Shown here: one piece after another, positions 9,224 through 18,769 of the stretch | Layout of the letters: every line of letters starts with the position of its first letter | How positions within the stretch are numbered: position 1 is the first letter of the stretch | Assembly (NCBI RefSeq): GCF_009696005.1 | Contig: NZ_VUMV01000002.1 | Span: 248,001 to 312,000 of the forward strand | Direction: 5' to 3' | DNA: 64,000 nt | Source of the DNA: Bilifractor porci | GTDB lineage: Bacteria; Bacillota; Clostridia; Lachnospirales; Lachnospiraceae | The notes under the pieces: model-generated | Databases searched by the model: none | Seen by the model: the letters and a program-made list of their open reading frames with translations, nothing else | Told to the model about the DNA's origin: nothing | Translations under genes and position numbers: made by a program

Positions 9224-12200
9224 ATGAGTGGCAAAAGAAACGGCATAAAACGTTCAATCATCAGCATTCTGCTAGGCTGTGTGATGCTCTCTGCCAGTGT
9301 ACCGCTATACGTCAATGCGGATGAGCAACCTGCACAGCAGCAAGAGGTGGAGGAACAGACAGCGGTAGAGAGTGACAGTTCTGTCGGAGAAAAAAAAGAA
9401 ATAGAGAAATCTCAACAGGATAAAAATGGAGAAGCGGAAGATAAGCCGGAAAAAGAACTGGCGGAATCTCATTCCTCTGCAAAATCGGAAACTTCGCAAA
9501 CATCGCAAACATTAAATAGTGATTCGCAGATATTAAATAGTGAAGAAAAAAATAATGTTGCTCAAGATACAGCTTCTCCGGAAGGACATTCCAAAAGTTC
9601 CGGTGAGGCTGAACCAAATACGAACGGAATCGGTAAAAATATGCCGACCTTTGAAGGAACTGGCACGGCTGACAATCATGTTACGGTTACTGCTCATGCC
9701 GAGGCAGGTGTCTTTCCGGAAGGCACTTCGATGAAAGTTACCTCTGCATCATCCAACAGCGCTATGCAGGCAGCGGAAACACTGCTTGATGCACCCGTTA
9801 TAGATGCTGCTGCTGTAGATATTTCCTTTTTTGATCAAAACGGAACCGAGATAGAACCCAAGGAGGGAAGAAAGGTTTATATCAGCTTTCAAACCGACAC
9901 AGATATTAGCGGAGATACCCATACGGTTATTCACATTCAGGACGACGGTACGGCAGAGACGGTGAATTCTGTAAGCCAGGTCACCGGGGAATCTGCACAG
10001 TTTTCCGCTGGCAGTTTTTCTGTATATGCCTTAGTGGGTACCGGAGATAAGAGCTCCTGCATGGAAACCTATGAATTTTATGATCCCGAGGGGAATGTGG
10101 TTTCCTCCCAGAAAGTAAAGAAAGGGGACACTCTTTTCAAGCCGGAAGTTCCAAAGACTTTGGATGGAAAGACCTTCACCGGATGGACAGATGATGCAGG
10201 CAATTATTTTGACAGTTTTGGAGAAGTAGGAGACGTTTCACAGGACGGCGCTACGATTGCGCTGCATGCCAGCTATCAGGATGCGGTTTATCTGTATTAT
10301 TACGACCAATATGGCAACCTGGTTGAAAGCCAGCCGGTGGCGCCGAATTCGATGGTGGCCATTGCTGCAGATACTCCGTTGATACAGGTACAGCCGCTTA
10401 CCGAATGCCAGGATGGATGGAGTACGGTACAGGGAGGCACAGAAGATGTGTCAGGCTCTTTCACGGTGTGCACGGAATCCGTAAAACTTTATCCGATTCT
10501 GAAGGAAGGCTACTGGGTTGATTTTCAGACCAACAGCGAATCCTCGGTGGGCAGACAGTTCATATCCAGAAATGCCGAAGGAGCGGACAGACAGGTAAAG
10601 AAACCTGAAACAGACCCGGTAAAGCAGGGGTATGTTTTTGACCAATGGTACGCAGACAAGGAGCTGAGTAAACCTTACGATTTTACACAGGAGGTGACGA
10701 AGCCACTCACTTTATACGCAGGGTATAAACCTGCCTCTGACACTGAATATACAGTCCGATATTGGATTGAATATCAAAAGGAATCCGGAACCGGCGTGGG
10801 AGACGGAACCTGGGATTATAAGATGATCGCCCAAGAAGTTCTTAAAGGGACAACCGGTGATAAAGCGGGATATCATACAAAACTTATTTTTTCGGCCCCT
10901 TATGGAAAGTCTGACCGTGAGTATGAATTGAACACGGATCTCACGACGGCAAATCGCTATGATTCTGCCCGGCCGACGATTGAAGCTGATGGCTCCACTG
11001 TACTGAATGTGTATTATCGTTGCAAGTCCTATTCTCTTTCCATCATTGTTCCGAAAGCAGATGGTACAGCACAGAATTTGAAATACGAAAACGTAAAATG
11101 TTCCGCGGATCTGACAAATTTCTGGAAGGAAGTATTTTCCATCAGACCGGAGAGTGAATTGTTTGATGGAGTACACAGGTTTTTCTTTTATTTAGCGGAT
11201 GGTGGCGCTGAATTCGTTGAAGCACCATCTAAGCTGAGTAATATGCAGGCTGAAGATGTCGCTATGAACTGGCAGGGAACCGGGCGCGACAATTCATTCT
11301 ATGAACAATATCTGGAAACACTGCACGGAAAGGCCCCAGAGGGGAAAACGGTGGTTAATAATACCTCTATACGGGGAGCTTCCGATACAAAGACTTATTA
11401 TTTACAGAAAGAAGACCAGTTCAGCAGCGGCACATTTGGTGGCACTGATGTTACTACGAATGATTTTCCGGGGTTTACACCGGTTATGGAATACTCAGAT
11501 GGCAATTACCATCCATTCGGTGAGCATAATGCCCAGGTCTGGTTCCGATATCCGGAATCTGCATTCCAAAGCCGAAATCCGGGTGCCACATATTTTGTTG
11601 CTAGAAATCCAGACGGTACGCAGCACATGTATAACGGTGCAGATGACCCTATCCGGATTTATTATACGCGGAACAGTTATTCGCTGAACTTTCATACGGA
11701 AGGCGGTCCGGAAGTTACCAATCAGAATGTTCTGTATGAGGATGATCTGAGCCAGTACGATCCGTCAGAGTACGTTGTGAATCAGACGGCCATGAAAAAT
11801 GGAAACGAGGAGTTTGTATTTGCCGGCTGGTATACGGATTCCAACTATTCAAAACCGTTTGATTTCAATTCTACAATGCCGGCGTATGAACTGGATTTGT
11901 ATGCAAAGTGGGTTCCCAAGACATATACGGTGACGTTTGATACGGGAAAAGGCTCACCTGTCAAAAAAATTACAGATATCAGGTATGGCACGACTGTGGC
12001 AAGGCCGGAGAATCCGACATATGAAGGACACATCTTCCTTGGATGGACACTGGATGACAGACCGTACAGCTTCGAGTCCGGCGTGACCGGAGATATTGTT
12101 TTGAAGGCGGAGTGGAGAAGCATTGATGCATGGCGCGTGCAGTACGATCTGAACGGCGGCAGCGGTAAGTGTCCTTCCAATGTGGAGAATTATTACGAGA

Positions 12201-13033
12201 ATGCCGGTGTGACAGTTGCTTCTGCGGATGGTATCACAGCTCCGGAGGGGAAGGTTTTCCTGGGCTGGAAATCCAGCAGTGACGGTAAAGTGTATTACCC
12301 GAATGCCTCTGCCCCGATGTCGTTTGGCGGTATGACACTTACCGCGCAGTGGGGAGATGCGGAAAAGACGGTACAGCTGATTTACGATTTCAATTTTGAA
12401 AGATTTGGGATTCATACAGAGGGGAATTCTTCTTATACAACTGGTGCCCTGAAGAACAACAGCAGAATAGAGCTGCAGGATATCTCTTCATTTCGTGCAG
12501 TGCCTTCAGGTTATGCCTTCAAGGGCTGGTATCTGGACAAAGAATGCAAAGACGGTCCGTATAACACAGTTATGGCAGATAGTCTTGTTGGAGACGGCAA
12601 CCGGGTGTACGCAAAATGGAATCGAATATATATGATTACCTATACAGACGGAGCCGGAGGAAGCATTTTTGCTGATCGGATCTATCAGGTAGAGAACGGA
12701 GAAAGCACACCGGAATACGGAGATACATGTTCCCGTGAAGGCTATATCTTCAGGGGATGGTCACCTGCCATCAGGAAAACGGTTACCGGAGACGAGACGT
12801 ATTCTGCAGTCTGGGAGAAAAACACCGGGAATGCTGAAGAGAAACCGGATACGAGTGCATTGCAGCCAACTTCCGGGAAAACTACAGGAATGCAAGCCGT
12901 GTCGGCTGTTGTGGTTTCCTCCACTCCGAAAACAGGGGATTCGGGACAAACGATGCTCTGGTTAGTGCTTTTGATAATTTCTTCTGCATCTGCTCTTATG
13001 ATTGTACTTGCCTATCACCGCAGAAGTTATTGA
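9224..13033 (+). CDS. Large sortase-anchored surface protein with InlB-type repeats
   Basis: This 1269-residue protein has a signal peptide (residues 1-33, basic start, hydrophobic core IISILLGCVMLSASVPL). A Ser/Glu-rich linker of about 100 residues follows, then an Ig-like module near 190-270. A series of Listeria-Bacteroides/InlB B repeats occurs at several places, each ending in a phrase such as FAGWYTDSNYSKPF or FLGWTLDD and an AKW/AEW pair. The end has the sorting signal TPKTGDS at residue 1234, a hydrophobic span and a basic tail (HRRSY). It is displayed on the cell wall by a sortase not encoded here, and probably binds host or polymer ligands. The start is fixed by AAAGGACAAG. The next surface gene follows after 78 bases. 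Confidence 0.85.
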   Translation: MSGKRNGIKRSIISILLGCVMLSASVPLYVNADEQPAQQQEVEEQTAVESDSSVGEKKEIEKSQQDKNGEAEDKPEKELAESHSSAKSETSQTSQTLNSDSQILNSEEKNNVAQDTASPEGHSKSSGEAEPNTNGIGKNMPTFEGTGTADNHVTVTAHAEAGVFPEGTSMKVTSASSNSAMQAAETLLDAPVIDAAAVDISFFDQNGTEIEPKEGRKVYISFQTDTDISGDTHTVIHIQDDGTAETVNSVSQVTGESAQFSAGSFSVYALVGTGDKSSCMETYEFYDPEGNVVSSQKVKKGDTLFKPEVPKTLDGKTFTGWTDDAGNYFDSFGEVGDVSQDGATIALHASYQDAVYLYYYDQYGNLVESQPVAPNSMVAIAADTPLIQVQPLTECQDGWSTVQGGTEDVSGSFTVCTESVKLYPILKEGYWVDFQTNSESSVGRQFISRNAEGADRQVKKPETDPVKQGYVFDQWYADKELSKPYDFTQEVTKPLTLYAGYKPASDTEYTVRYWIEYQKESGTGVGDGTWDYKMIAQEVLKGTTGDKAGYHTKLIFSAPYGKSDREYELNTDLTTANRYDSARPTIEADGSTVLNVYYRCKSYSLSIIVPKADGTAQNLKYENVKCSADLTNFWKEVFSIRPESELFDGVHRFFFYLADGGAEFVEAPSKLSNMQAEDVAMNWQGTGRDNSFYEQYLETLHGKAPEGKTVVNNTSIRGASDTKTYYLQKEDQFSSGTFGGTDVTTNDFPGFTPVMEYSDGNYHPFGEHNAQVWFRYPESAFQSRNPGATYFVARNPDGTQHMYNGADDPIRIYYTRNSYSLNFHTEGGPEVTNQNVLYEDDLSQYDPSEYVVNQTAMKNGNEEFVFAGWYTDSNYSKPFDFNSTMPAYELDLYAKWVPKTYTVTFDTGKGSPVKKITDIRYGTTVARPENPTYEGHIFLGWTLDDRPYSFESGVTGDIVLKAEWRSIDAWRVQYDLNGGSGKCPSNVENYYENAGVTVASADGITAPEGKVFLGWKSSSDGKVYYPNASAPMSFGGMTLTAQWGDAEKTVQLIYDFNFERFGIHTEGNSSYTTGALKNNSRIELQDISSFRAVPSGYAFKGWYLDKECKDGPYNTVMADSLVGDGNRVYAKWNRIYMITYTDGAGGSIFADRIYQVENGESTPEYGDTCSREGYIFRGWSPAIRKTVTGDETYSAVWEKNTGNAEEKPDTSALQPTSGKTTGMQAVSAVVVSSTPKTGDSGQTMLWLVLLIISSASALMIVLAYHRRSY

Positions 13034-13111
13034 TTCGATGTATATCGGCAGACGAAATGAAAGAAACGTATGCGTTTGTTCGCATGCAGTCAGAGGGAAA
13101 GGAAGGAAAAA

Positions 13112-16100
13112 ATGAAGGGAAAGAGAAGTAAACGGTTGTCCGTATTTCTGGGAGCGCTCCTGTGCTTTGTGATGGTAATTGGGCTGCTTCCGACAAAGGC
13201 TCTGGCGGAGGGAGGCTCTTCTGCGGCAGAACCGGTGATGGAGGCCAGCCAGGAGGAGACAGAGGATCAAGCGGATAAAGAGGAAGAAGCGACAGAGCCG
13301 ACAGCGGCTCCGATTATAACGCCGACGGCTGCGTCATCGGAAGGAACAGAAGAGCCTTCGGCTGTGCCGGCAACGACAAACACCAACACCCCGGAAGCTG
13401 AGACAGACAAGAAGAGCCAGGAAAATTCTCTGGATGAGGCTTCTCCAAAGAAGGCTCCGGCGAACCCGAAACAAAATTCCGGAGTAAAAGGAGATTCTGC
13501 CGATAACCCGGTCACGACGACGGAAGAATTGGCTGCGGCGGTCAGCGCTGCAGAAACAGGGGATACCATTTATTTAGGAAAAGGGCATTTTTCTCTCTAC
13601 AATCAGAAAGCTGACGCAAAAAATAAGAATCTTACATTTATAGGTTCCGGTATCGCCAGTACCTTTTGGGGTATTGGCGCAGAGACTCCCGATCCTGAAC
13701 ATTTCGGTACAGAGTTTAACGGAGACTACAGCTTTGACAGCCGGTATAATGCCGGCGGAAAAGGTAATCTGACAGATACAACTATTAAATGGCAGAACAT
13801 GACCCTGCAGTCGGGTGGATCTAATATCAATTATCTTGGGTTTATTGGAATCGGTCATACGATTGTAGAAAACTGCGTTGTTAATGGGGGAACCAATTAT
13901 TGGGGGTATCAGGATAGTATTTTCAGAAATACTACATTCAATAATACTGCCGATTATGTTATGTGGACCAATACCGGGACGGCATACACTTTCGACGGAT
14001 GTATTTTTAATGTAGCTGGAAAGACACTTAATGTTTATCGTGATTCTGTAAGCTCCTACGGTTCCACGCTGACAGTTAATTTAAATAACTGCACGATAAA
14101 TTCCACAAAGCCAAATAAAAGCGTGCTGAACATTAAAGATCAGGGCGATAATCCGTGTGGCTGGGATTTTGTAATCAATGTAAACGGAAATATTGCGGTT
14201 TCGGGTCTGAATGCCAATTCCAGAACATGTTCCAGACTGTTCCAGGTTTACAATGATAAAAATACCGGAACAGTGAAACACTATGCCACGGTCAACATCA
14301 ACGGTACGCCAGTCTGGAAAGACGGGGCGCGTGCAGTCGATCACAATTTTGACGGTATTACAGGTGGAAGCTACACAGATGGTACAGAGGGAGCTGGTTC
14401 TGCACAGTATACTGACGGTTATAAGGATAACGCATTTGACACATCCACAAGTGAATGGTTTACTAATGCCGACGGTTCTTCTTACCGTACAATAACAAAA
14501 ATTTGTAGATATTGTGGATATGCAGAGACTTCCAAAGAGGAGAAACCTGCAGCTCCGAAGCAATGGGAATATTCTAAATCAAAGATGGCGACAAACCTGG
14601 ACGAGCATTTTCAGTCGAATGTCAGTCTTACTCTGCCTTCTTCGGAACAGCAGCTGACAACAGAGATCTGTTTTGTGCTGGATGGTTCCAGTTATTCTAA
14701 TACCGGCGAGAGTGCGCTTAAAATGCTCAGCTCACTGAAGGAAGCAGTTGCAGAAAGCGGAGCAAAGATTCAGGTTGATATTGTGGGATTCAAGCAGATC
14801 GCCTACGATGACGGCTCTTATGATCTGGCTACACAGTATGACGAGATTGCCAAAGCGTTCCAAAAGAAGCATTCCCACGGTACAAACATGCATGCGGGAC
14901 TGCTGCTTGCAAAGGAGGTTCTGGCAAGAGATACCTCTATTCCCGACAGCCGGAAGTATATGATTCTTATATCAGATGGTGATTCTTATCTCTATTGTAA
15001 GAACGGAGATTATACAACGCCATATTCCCGTTCGTTTATCCCGGCTGCTTCTGCCGGAGGTCAGGCATATGGAGGCTTCTATGATGAGGCATGGTATAAA
15101 CCAAGCGCACCATATGGAACGAATGTCGGACGTCCGAAGACAAATGATGTGATGGCGTGGGACAGATATCTGAAGGATATTGCTGATCGGAATGCAGAAA
15201 GCAATGGGGATTCCTACGAATATATATGGAATTATTACGATCATTTATGGGAGAATAAGACCCCAGAGGAGGTTTCCGCAGATGGTTTCAAAACGATGCC
15301 GACGGGTAATGCCATTACAGGAGAAAACACGAGGCAGGCATCTAATATAGATATGGCATACCTGTATGCAGCAAGCGCGTACAGTGAACTGGCACAGAAA
15401 TATAATTGTTGCGCGCTGCAGGCACAAAGTCTGAATACTGCAGACGGAGGCAAGTCTGCCTTTATGGGTTATCTGAACAATGTTGGTAATGGAGGAACAG
15501 TAGATTTCCGTACAATCCGAAACGATATTGTCTATTATCTGGATGCTGGAAGTACAGTAGAAGATTATATGGGATATTCGGAGGGAAATTACAACTTTAA
15601 TCTGGACGCTCCCTCTTCCATGGTGATTGTTGTTAAAGATGCGGACGGGAAGCAGAAAACGTATAATGCTGTTAAAATTAGTGAAAATAAGTACGGGTTC
15701 AAGCCTGTTGCAGACAGCGGAAATCCGGACAGCGGAGAAGACACCGCATATAGTTATGTAGCGGAATATTTCCCCGGAGACCGGCAGAAGACGGAACACC
15801 TTGTCTGGACGATCAATGTCCCGGTGACCAATTTTGAACACGTCAGCCTGAATTACACGCTGAAGCTGGAGAATCCCAAGACAGAACCGGGTACCTATGG
15901 ACAATATGATGCCAACGGCTCTCAAAATTATGACGGCCTTTTCACCAATGGAAAAGCAGTGCTGAATCCGGTTGATTCCAAGGGACAGACGGGTGCACCG
16001 GAAGAGTTCGCCAAACCGACGGTTTCTTATACTGTTCCGGCGACCATTACGTATACCGATGGGGTTGAGAAGGAAGAAATCTTTGCGGATCAGGAGTACA

Positions 16101-16498
16101 AAGCGGAAATCGGACAGAAGACACCCCCGTTTGAAGGAACACCGGTCAGGGACGGTTATACATTTAAGGGATGGGCTCCTTCTGTTGCAGATACTGTTGC
16201 TGGAAATGTGAAATATACGGCAGTCTGGGAAAAGATAGCGGAAACTCCCGGTATAAACCCGACCCCCACAGATTCAGGAAAACCGGCTTCCCCTGCGCCT
16301 ACGGGTTCGATAAAGCCTGCATCTCCGGCAAAACCGGCTGTTCCGGTAAAGACGGCTGTTACAGCACAAACAGCCGGTACTTCGCCGAAAACAGGAGACA
16401 GCAGCAGCCTGATGCTGTGGATGCTTCTGTTTGCCGCCGCGGCTGCCGGAACCATTGGTATCTGTGTGTATGCGAGAAAGAAGAAAAACATCAAATAA
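13112..16498 (+). CDS. Sortase-anchored surface protein with beta-helix-like and von Willebrand A regions
   Basis: A 1128-residue secreted protein. It has a signal peptide at 1-31 (core LSVFLGALLCFVMVIGLLPT), a Pro/Thr/Glu-rich linker to about 125, and an Asn-rich beta-helix-like stretch to about 450 (GDTIYLGKGHF onward). A von Willebrand A-like domain spans about 515-790, with the metal-site loop FVLDGSSYS, a GTNMHAGLLLAKE helix and the ILISDGDS strand. One InlB-type repeat follows (YTFKGWAP), then a Pro-rich linker and the sorting signal SPKTGDS at residue 1091 with membrane span and basic tail. The metal-site loop departs slightly from DxSxS. ATG 13112 is chosen for the GGAAGG site. It forms a pair with the preceding surface gene and ends at a clear terminator. 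Confidence 0.85.
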   Translation: MKGKRSKRLSVFLGALLCFVMVIGLLPTKALAEGGSSAAEPVMEASQEETEDQADKEEEATEPTAAPIITPTAASSEGTEEPSAVPATTNTNTPEAETDKKSQENSLDEASPKKAPANPKQNSGVKGDSADNPVTTTEELAAAVSAAETGDTIYLGKGHFSLYNQKADAKNKNLTFIGSGIASTFWGIGAETPDPEHFGTEFNGDYSFDSRYNAGGKGNLTDTTIKWQNMTLQSGGSNINYLGFIGIGHTIVENCVVNGGTNYWGYQDSIFRNTTFNNTADYVMWTNTGTAYTFDGCIFNVAGKTLNVYRDSVSSYGSTLTVNLNNCTINSTKPNKSVLNIKDQGDNPCGWDFVINVNGNIAVSGLNANSRTCSRLFQVYNDKNTGTVKHYATVNINGTPVWKDGARAVDHNFDGITGGSYTDGTEGAGSAQYTDGYKDNAFDTSTSEWFTNADGSSYRTITKICRYCGYAETSKEEKPAAPKQWEYSKSKMATNLDEHFQSNVSLTLPSSEQQLTTEICFVLDGSSYSNTGESALKMLSSLKEAVAESGAKIQVDIVGFKQIAYDDGSYDLATQYDEIAKAFQKKHSHGTNMHAGLLLAKEVLARDTSIPDSRKYMILISDGDSYLYCKNGDYTTPYSRSFIPAASAGGQAYGGFYDEAWYKPSAPYGTNVGRPKTNDVMAWDRYLKDIADRNAESNGDSYEYIWNYYDHLWENKTPEEVSADGFKTMPTGNAITGENTRQASNIDMAYLYAASAYSELAQKYNCCALQAQSLNTADGGKSAFMGYLNNVGNGGTVDFRTIRNDIVYYLDAGSTVEDYMGYSEGNYNFNLDAPSSMVIVVKDADGKQKTYNAVKISENKYGFKPVADSGNPDSGEDTAYSYVAEYFPGDRQKTEHLVWTINVPVTNFEHVSLNYTLKLENPKTEPGTYGQYDANGSQNYDGLFTNGKAVLNPVDSKGQTGAPEEFAKPTVSYTVPATITYTDGVEKEEIFADQEYKAEIGQKTPPFEGTPVRDGYTFKGWAPSVADTVAGNVKYTAVWEKIAETPGINPTPTDSGKPASPAPTGSIKPASPAKPAVPVKTAVTAQTAGTSPKTGDSSSLMLWMLLFAAAAAGTIGICVYARKKKNIK

Positions 16499-16511
16499 TT
16501 GACTGAAGCTT

Positions 16512-16545
16512 CTGCCGCCAGATTTCGGTTTGGCGGCAGTTTTTT
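16512..16545 (+). terminator. Intrinsic terminator after the surface protein pair
   Basis: A 9-bp perfect stem CTGCCGCCA / TGGCGGCAG (16512-16520, 16531-16539) is followed directly by T6. It ends the 9224-16498 transcript. Confidence 0.9.
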
Positions 16546-16572
16546 AACTTTTATTAAGAGGAAAGGTTTGTT

Positions 16573-16958
16573 TTGGCACGTTCTTCTTTGGATTCTATTA
16601 AGAAACAGCTGCTGAAAGAAAAGGAAAAGGCAGAAGTTCTGGCAGAAGCCTGGTGAAAGGTTTTCTATGAGGTAAAAAAGGATGGTACGCCTTATAAAAA
16701 TGTAAGAAAAACGTTATCAGGGGCATCTTATCGCAGAATTCCTTATGCTTTCGACCCTTATCATAATGAATTGGACGTTCATGCATGGGGCGCTTATGGG
16801 AATGAAGAAGACACGATTCCTGCTTACACGGATCAAATTTCAGAGTGTAAAAAGCCCGAAAACATCCATGAGGGTATTTACGTTTTGATCTGAATGATAT
16901 AAAAGATGTGGTGGCAGAAAGGACGCGTTATTGGACTGACCGCGCGGGGCAGGGGAAT
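16573..16958 (+). pseudogene. Decayed accessory gene of unknown function
   Basis: A GAGGAAAGG site precedes a TTG at 16573. The reading runs LARSSLDSIKKQLLKEKEKA, hits a TGA at 16654, and continues in the same frame with VKKDGTPYKNVRKTLSGASY and RIPYAFDPYHNELDVHAWG. Near 16880 the frame shifts, and the end reads YLRFDLNDIKDVVAERTRYW in another frame. I recall similar small proteins in Lachnospiraceae accessory regions but know no function. One nonsense codon and one frameshift mark it as dead. Confidence 0.5.
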
Positions 16959-16997
16959 AGGCGTTGAAGAACCGGGTGGAGACAAGACAGGCTTATA

Positions 16998-18371
16998 ATG
17001 AAAAAAGTAGATTTTGAGAATGGGAATATCACACAGAATATTCTGAAAACGGCTTTCCCGATGCTTATCGCGCAGATTCTGAATCTTCTGTACAGCATTG
17101 TGGACAGAATTTATATTGGAAGAATTCCGCGTACAGGCACACAGGCGCTTGGGGCAGTGGGACTCTGCTTTCCGATCATTATTATCATCACCGGTTTTAC
17201 TAACATGTTCGGCCTTGGCGGAGCCCCTCTTTTTTCCATGGAACTGGGAAGAGGAGACAGGAAGGAGGCTGCCGAAATCCAGAATACGGCATTCCGGCTG
17301 CTTTTCCTGTCGGCACTGATTTTAACGATTCTGGGAGAACTTTTCGGAAGGGAGTTCCTGCTTCTGTTCGGGGCAGATGAGAGCGAGATCCCGGTTTCGC
17401 TGTCCTATCTGCGGATTTATCTTCTGGGAACTGTTTTTCTGATGATTTCCACGGGAATGAATTCCTATATCAATGCCCAGGGCTACGCCACGATCGGCAT
17501 GTGCTCTGTAATAATCGGTGCGGCGGCCAATCTTGTCCTGGATCCGATTTTTATTTTTCAGGCCGGTATGGGAGTGAAGGGAGCCGCGATAGCGACCGTG
17601 CTGTCCCAGATTCTCTCTTTTCTGTATGTTATGAGCTTCCTGCGGGGGAAGAAAAACGAATTCCCGGTATCTTTTGGATTCCGGCTTCCGCATGCGGGAG
17701 AAATTGTCAGCCTCGGAACCGCGCCTTTTATCATGCAGTTTACAAATTCTCTGGTGCAGGTTGCCTGCAATCAGGTTCTTATGCAGTTTGGCGGCTCCAT
17801 GTACGTGTCCGTCATGACCATTGTTTCCTCGGTCAGATCCATTCTGGACACGCCGGTATTTGCGGTGACAGAAGGAACATCACCTGCCATCAGTTATAAT
17901 TACGGGGCGGAAAGGCCGGACAATGTCAAGAAAGCGGTTCGTGTCATGATGGCGCTGGCAGTGCCGTATACCTTTCTGGTGTGGCTTCTGATTCTGATGC
18001 GGCCGGTCTGGTTTATACGGATTTTCAGTACCGACCAGACCATTATGAAGGACGCTTCCCGTGCCCTGCATCTGTATTTTTTTGCTTTTATTTTTCAGTC
18101 GCTTCAGTACAGCGGACAGACGGTTTTTAAGGCGCTGAACAAGAAGAAAAGAGCCATCTTCTTCAGCCTTTTCCGGAAAGTGATTCTGGTTGTTCCACTG
18201 ACCTATATTCTTCCGGGTGTCTTCGGACTTGGAACAGACGGGGTTTTTATCGCGGAACCGGTTTCCAATGTGGTCGGAGGGACGGCCTGCTTTCTTGTTA
18301 TGCTGCTGACCGTCTGGCCGGAGCTGGACAGGATGAAAAAACAAAATAAGCAAAAGTCAGAGTATGGGTGA
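16998..18371 (+). CDS. MATE-family efflux transporter
   Basis: A 457-residue inner-membrane protein with twelve predicted helices in two similar halves, typical of the multidrug and toxin extrusion family. The N-terminal signature is NITQNILKTAFPMLIAQILN. The inter-half symmetry shows in GTAPFIMQFTNSLVQ and in the GMGVKGAAIATVLSQILSF block. Members use Na+ or H+ gradients to export cationic drugs and metabolites. The start ATG at 16998 has only a weak ribosome site (GACAAG). It stands alone between a pseudogene and a fragment, so the substrate cannot be inferred. Confidence 0.88.
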   Translation: MKKVDFENGNITQNILKTAFPMLIAQILNLLYSIVDRIYIGRIPRTGTQALGAVGLCFPIIIIITGFTNMFGLGGAPLFSMELGRGDRKEAAEIQNTAFRLLFLSALILTILGELFGREFLLLFGADESEIPVSLSYLRIYLLGTVFLMISTGMNSYINAQGYATIGMCSVIIGAAANLVLDPIFIFQAGMGVKGAAIATVLSQILSFLYVMSFLRGKKNEFPVSFGFRLPHAGEIVSLGTAPFIMQFTNSLVQVACNQVLMQFGGSMYVSVMTIVSSVRSILDTPVFAVTEGTSPAISYNYGAERPDNVKKAVRVMMALAVPYTFLVWLLILMRPVWFIRIFSTDQTIMKDASRALHLYFFAFIFQSLQYSGQTVFKALNKKKRAIFFSLFRKVILVVPLTYILPGVFGLGTDGVFIAEPVSNVVGGTACFLVMLLTVWPELDRMKKQNKQKSEYG

Positions 18372-18456
18372 AGCTTCGTTAGAAAAAAAGTATAATAAAT
18401 CCCGTTTACCCGGAAATACAGCAGTAATATAAAAAACGCAAAGCTGGGTTTCCGTA

Positions 18457-18753
18457 TTGCAGGAATCTATTCTGGTGCTGACCTCTTTGAGCCATATTCT
18501 GGACGAGACAAACCGCAGGATAGATCTGTATCTTGAAGTGGACAGCGGAGAGAATATCCCTATCCTTTTCAGCTATATTGAGAACAAAAAGTACCACATC
18601 TCAAACCTGCAGAAAATGAAATCTCAGTCCGTTCTGAAGGATGATATCGCTGTTGTGTTCACGGTAGATATGAGGAAGAGAAAGCAGCACGAAATCTTCC
18701 TGGAGGAAATCAGCGCGCTGCCATATGTACACTATGTAGAAGAGATAAAGTGA
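18457..18753 (+). pseudogene. Small protein, probably the C-terminal part of a membrane protein
   Basis: A 98-residue frame with no clear start and no ribosome site. The visible pattern is RIDLYLEVDSGENIPILFSY, then ISNLQKMK and a final AVVFTVDMRKRKQHEIFLEE block ending with YVHYVEEI. This is an ACT-like beta-alpha-beta layout such as the cytoplasmic tail of MgtC/SapB-type proteins. No transmembrane part precedes it. I treat it as a truncated remnant, though a short functional protein cannot be excluded. Confidence 0.4.
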
Positions 18754-18769
18754 CGGCATTGCGCGGATT

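Noticed and set aside
16654-16656. TGA in the 16573 gene as another selenocysteine codon
   Set aside because: No GGTCT-type hairpin follows, and the same gene has a further frameshift, so it is simply decayed.
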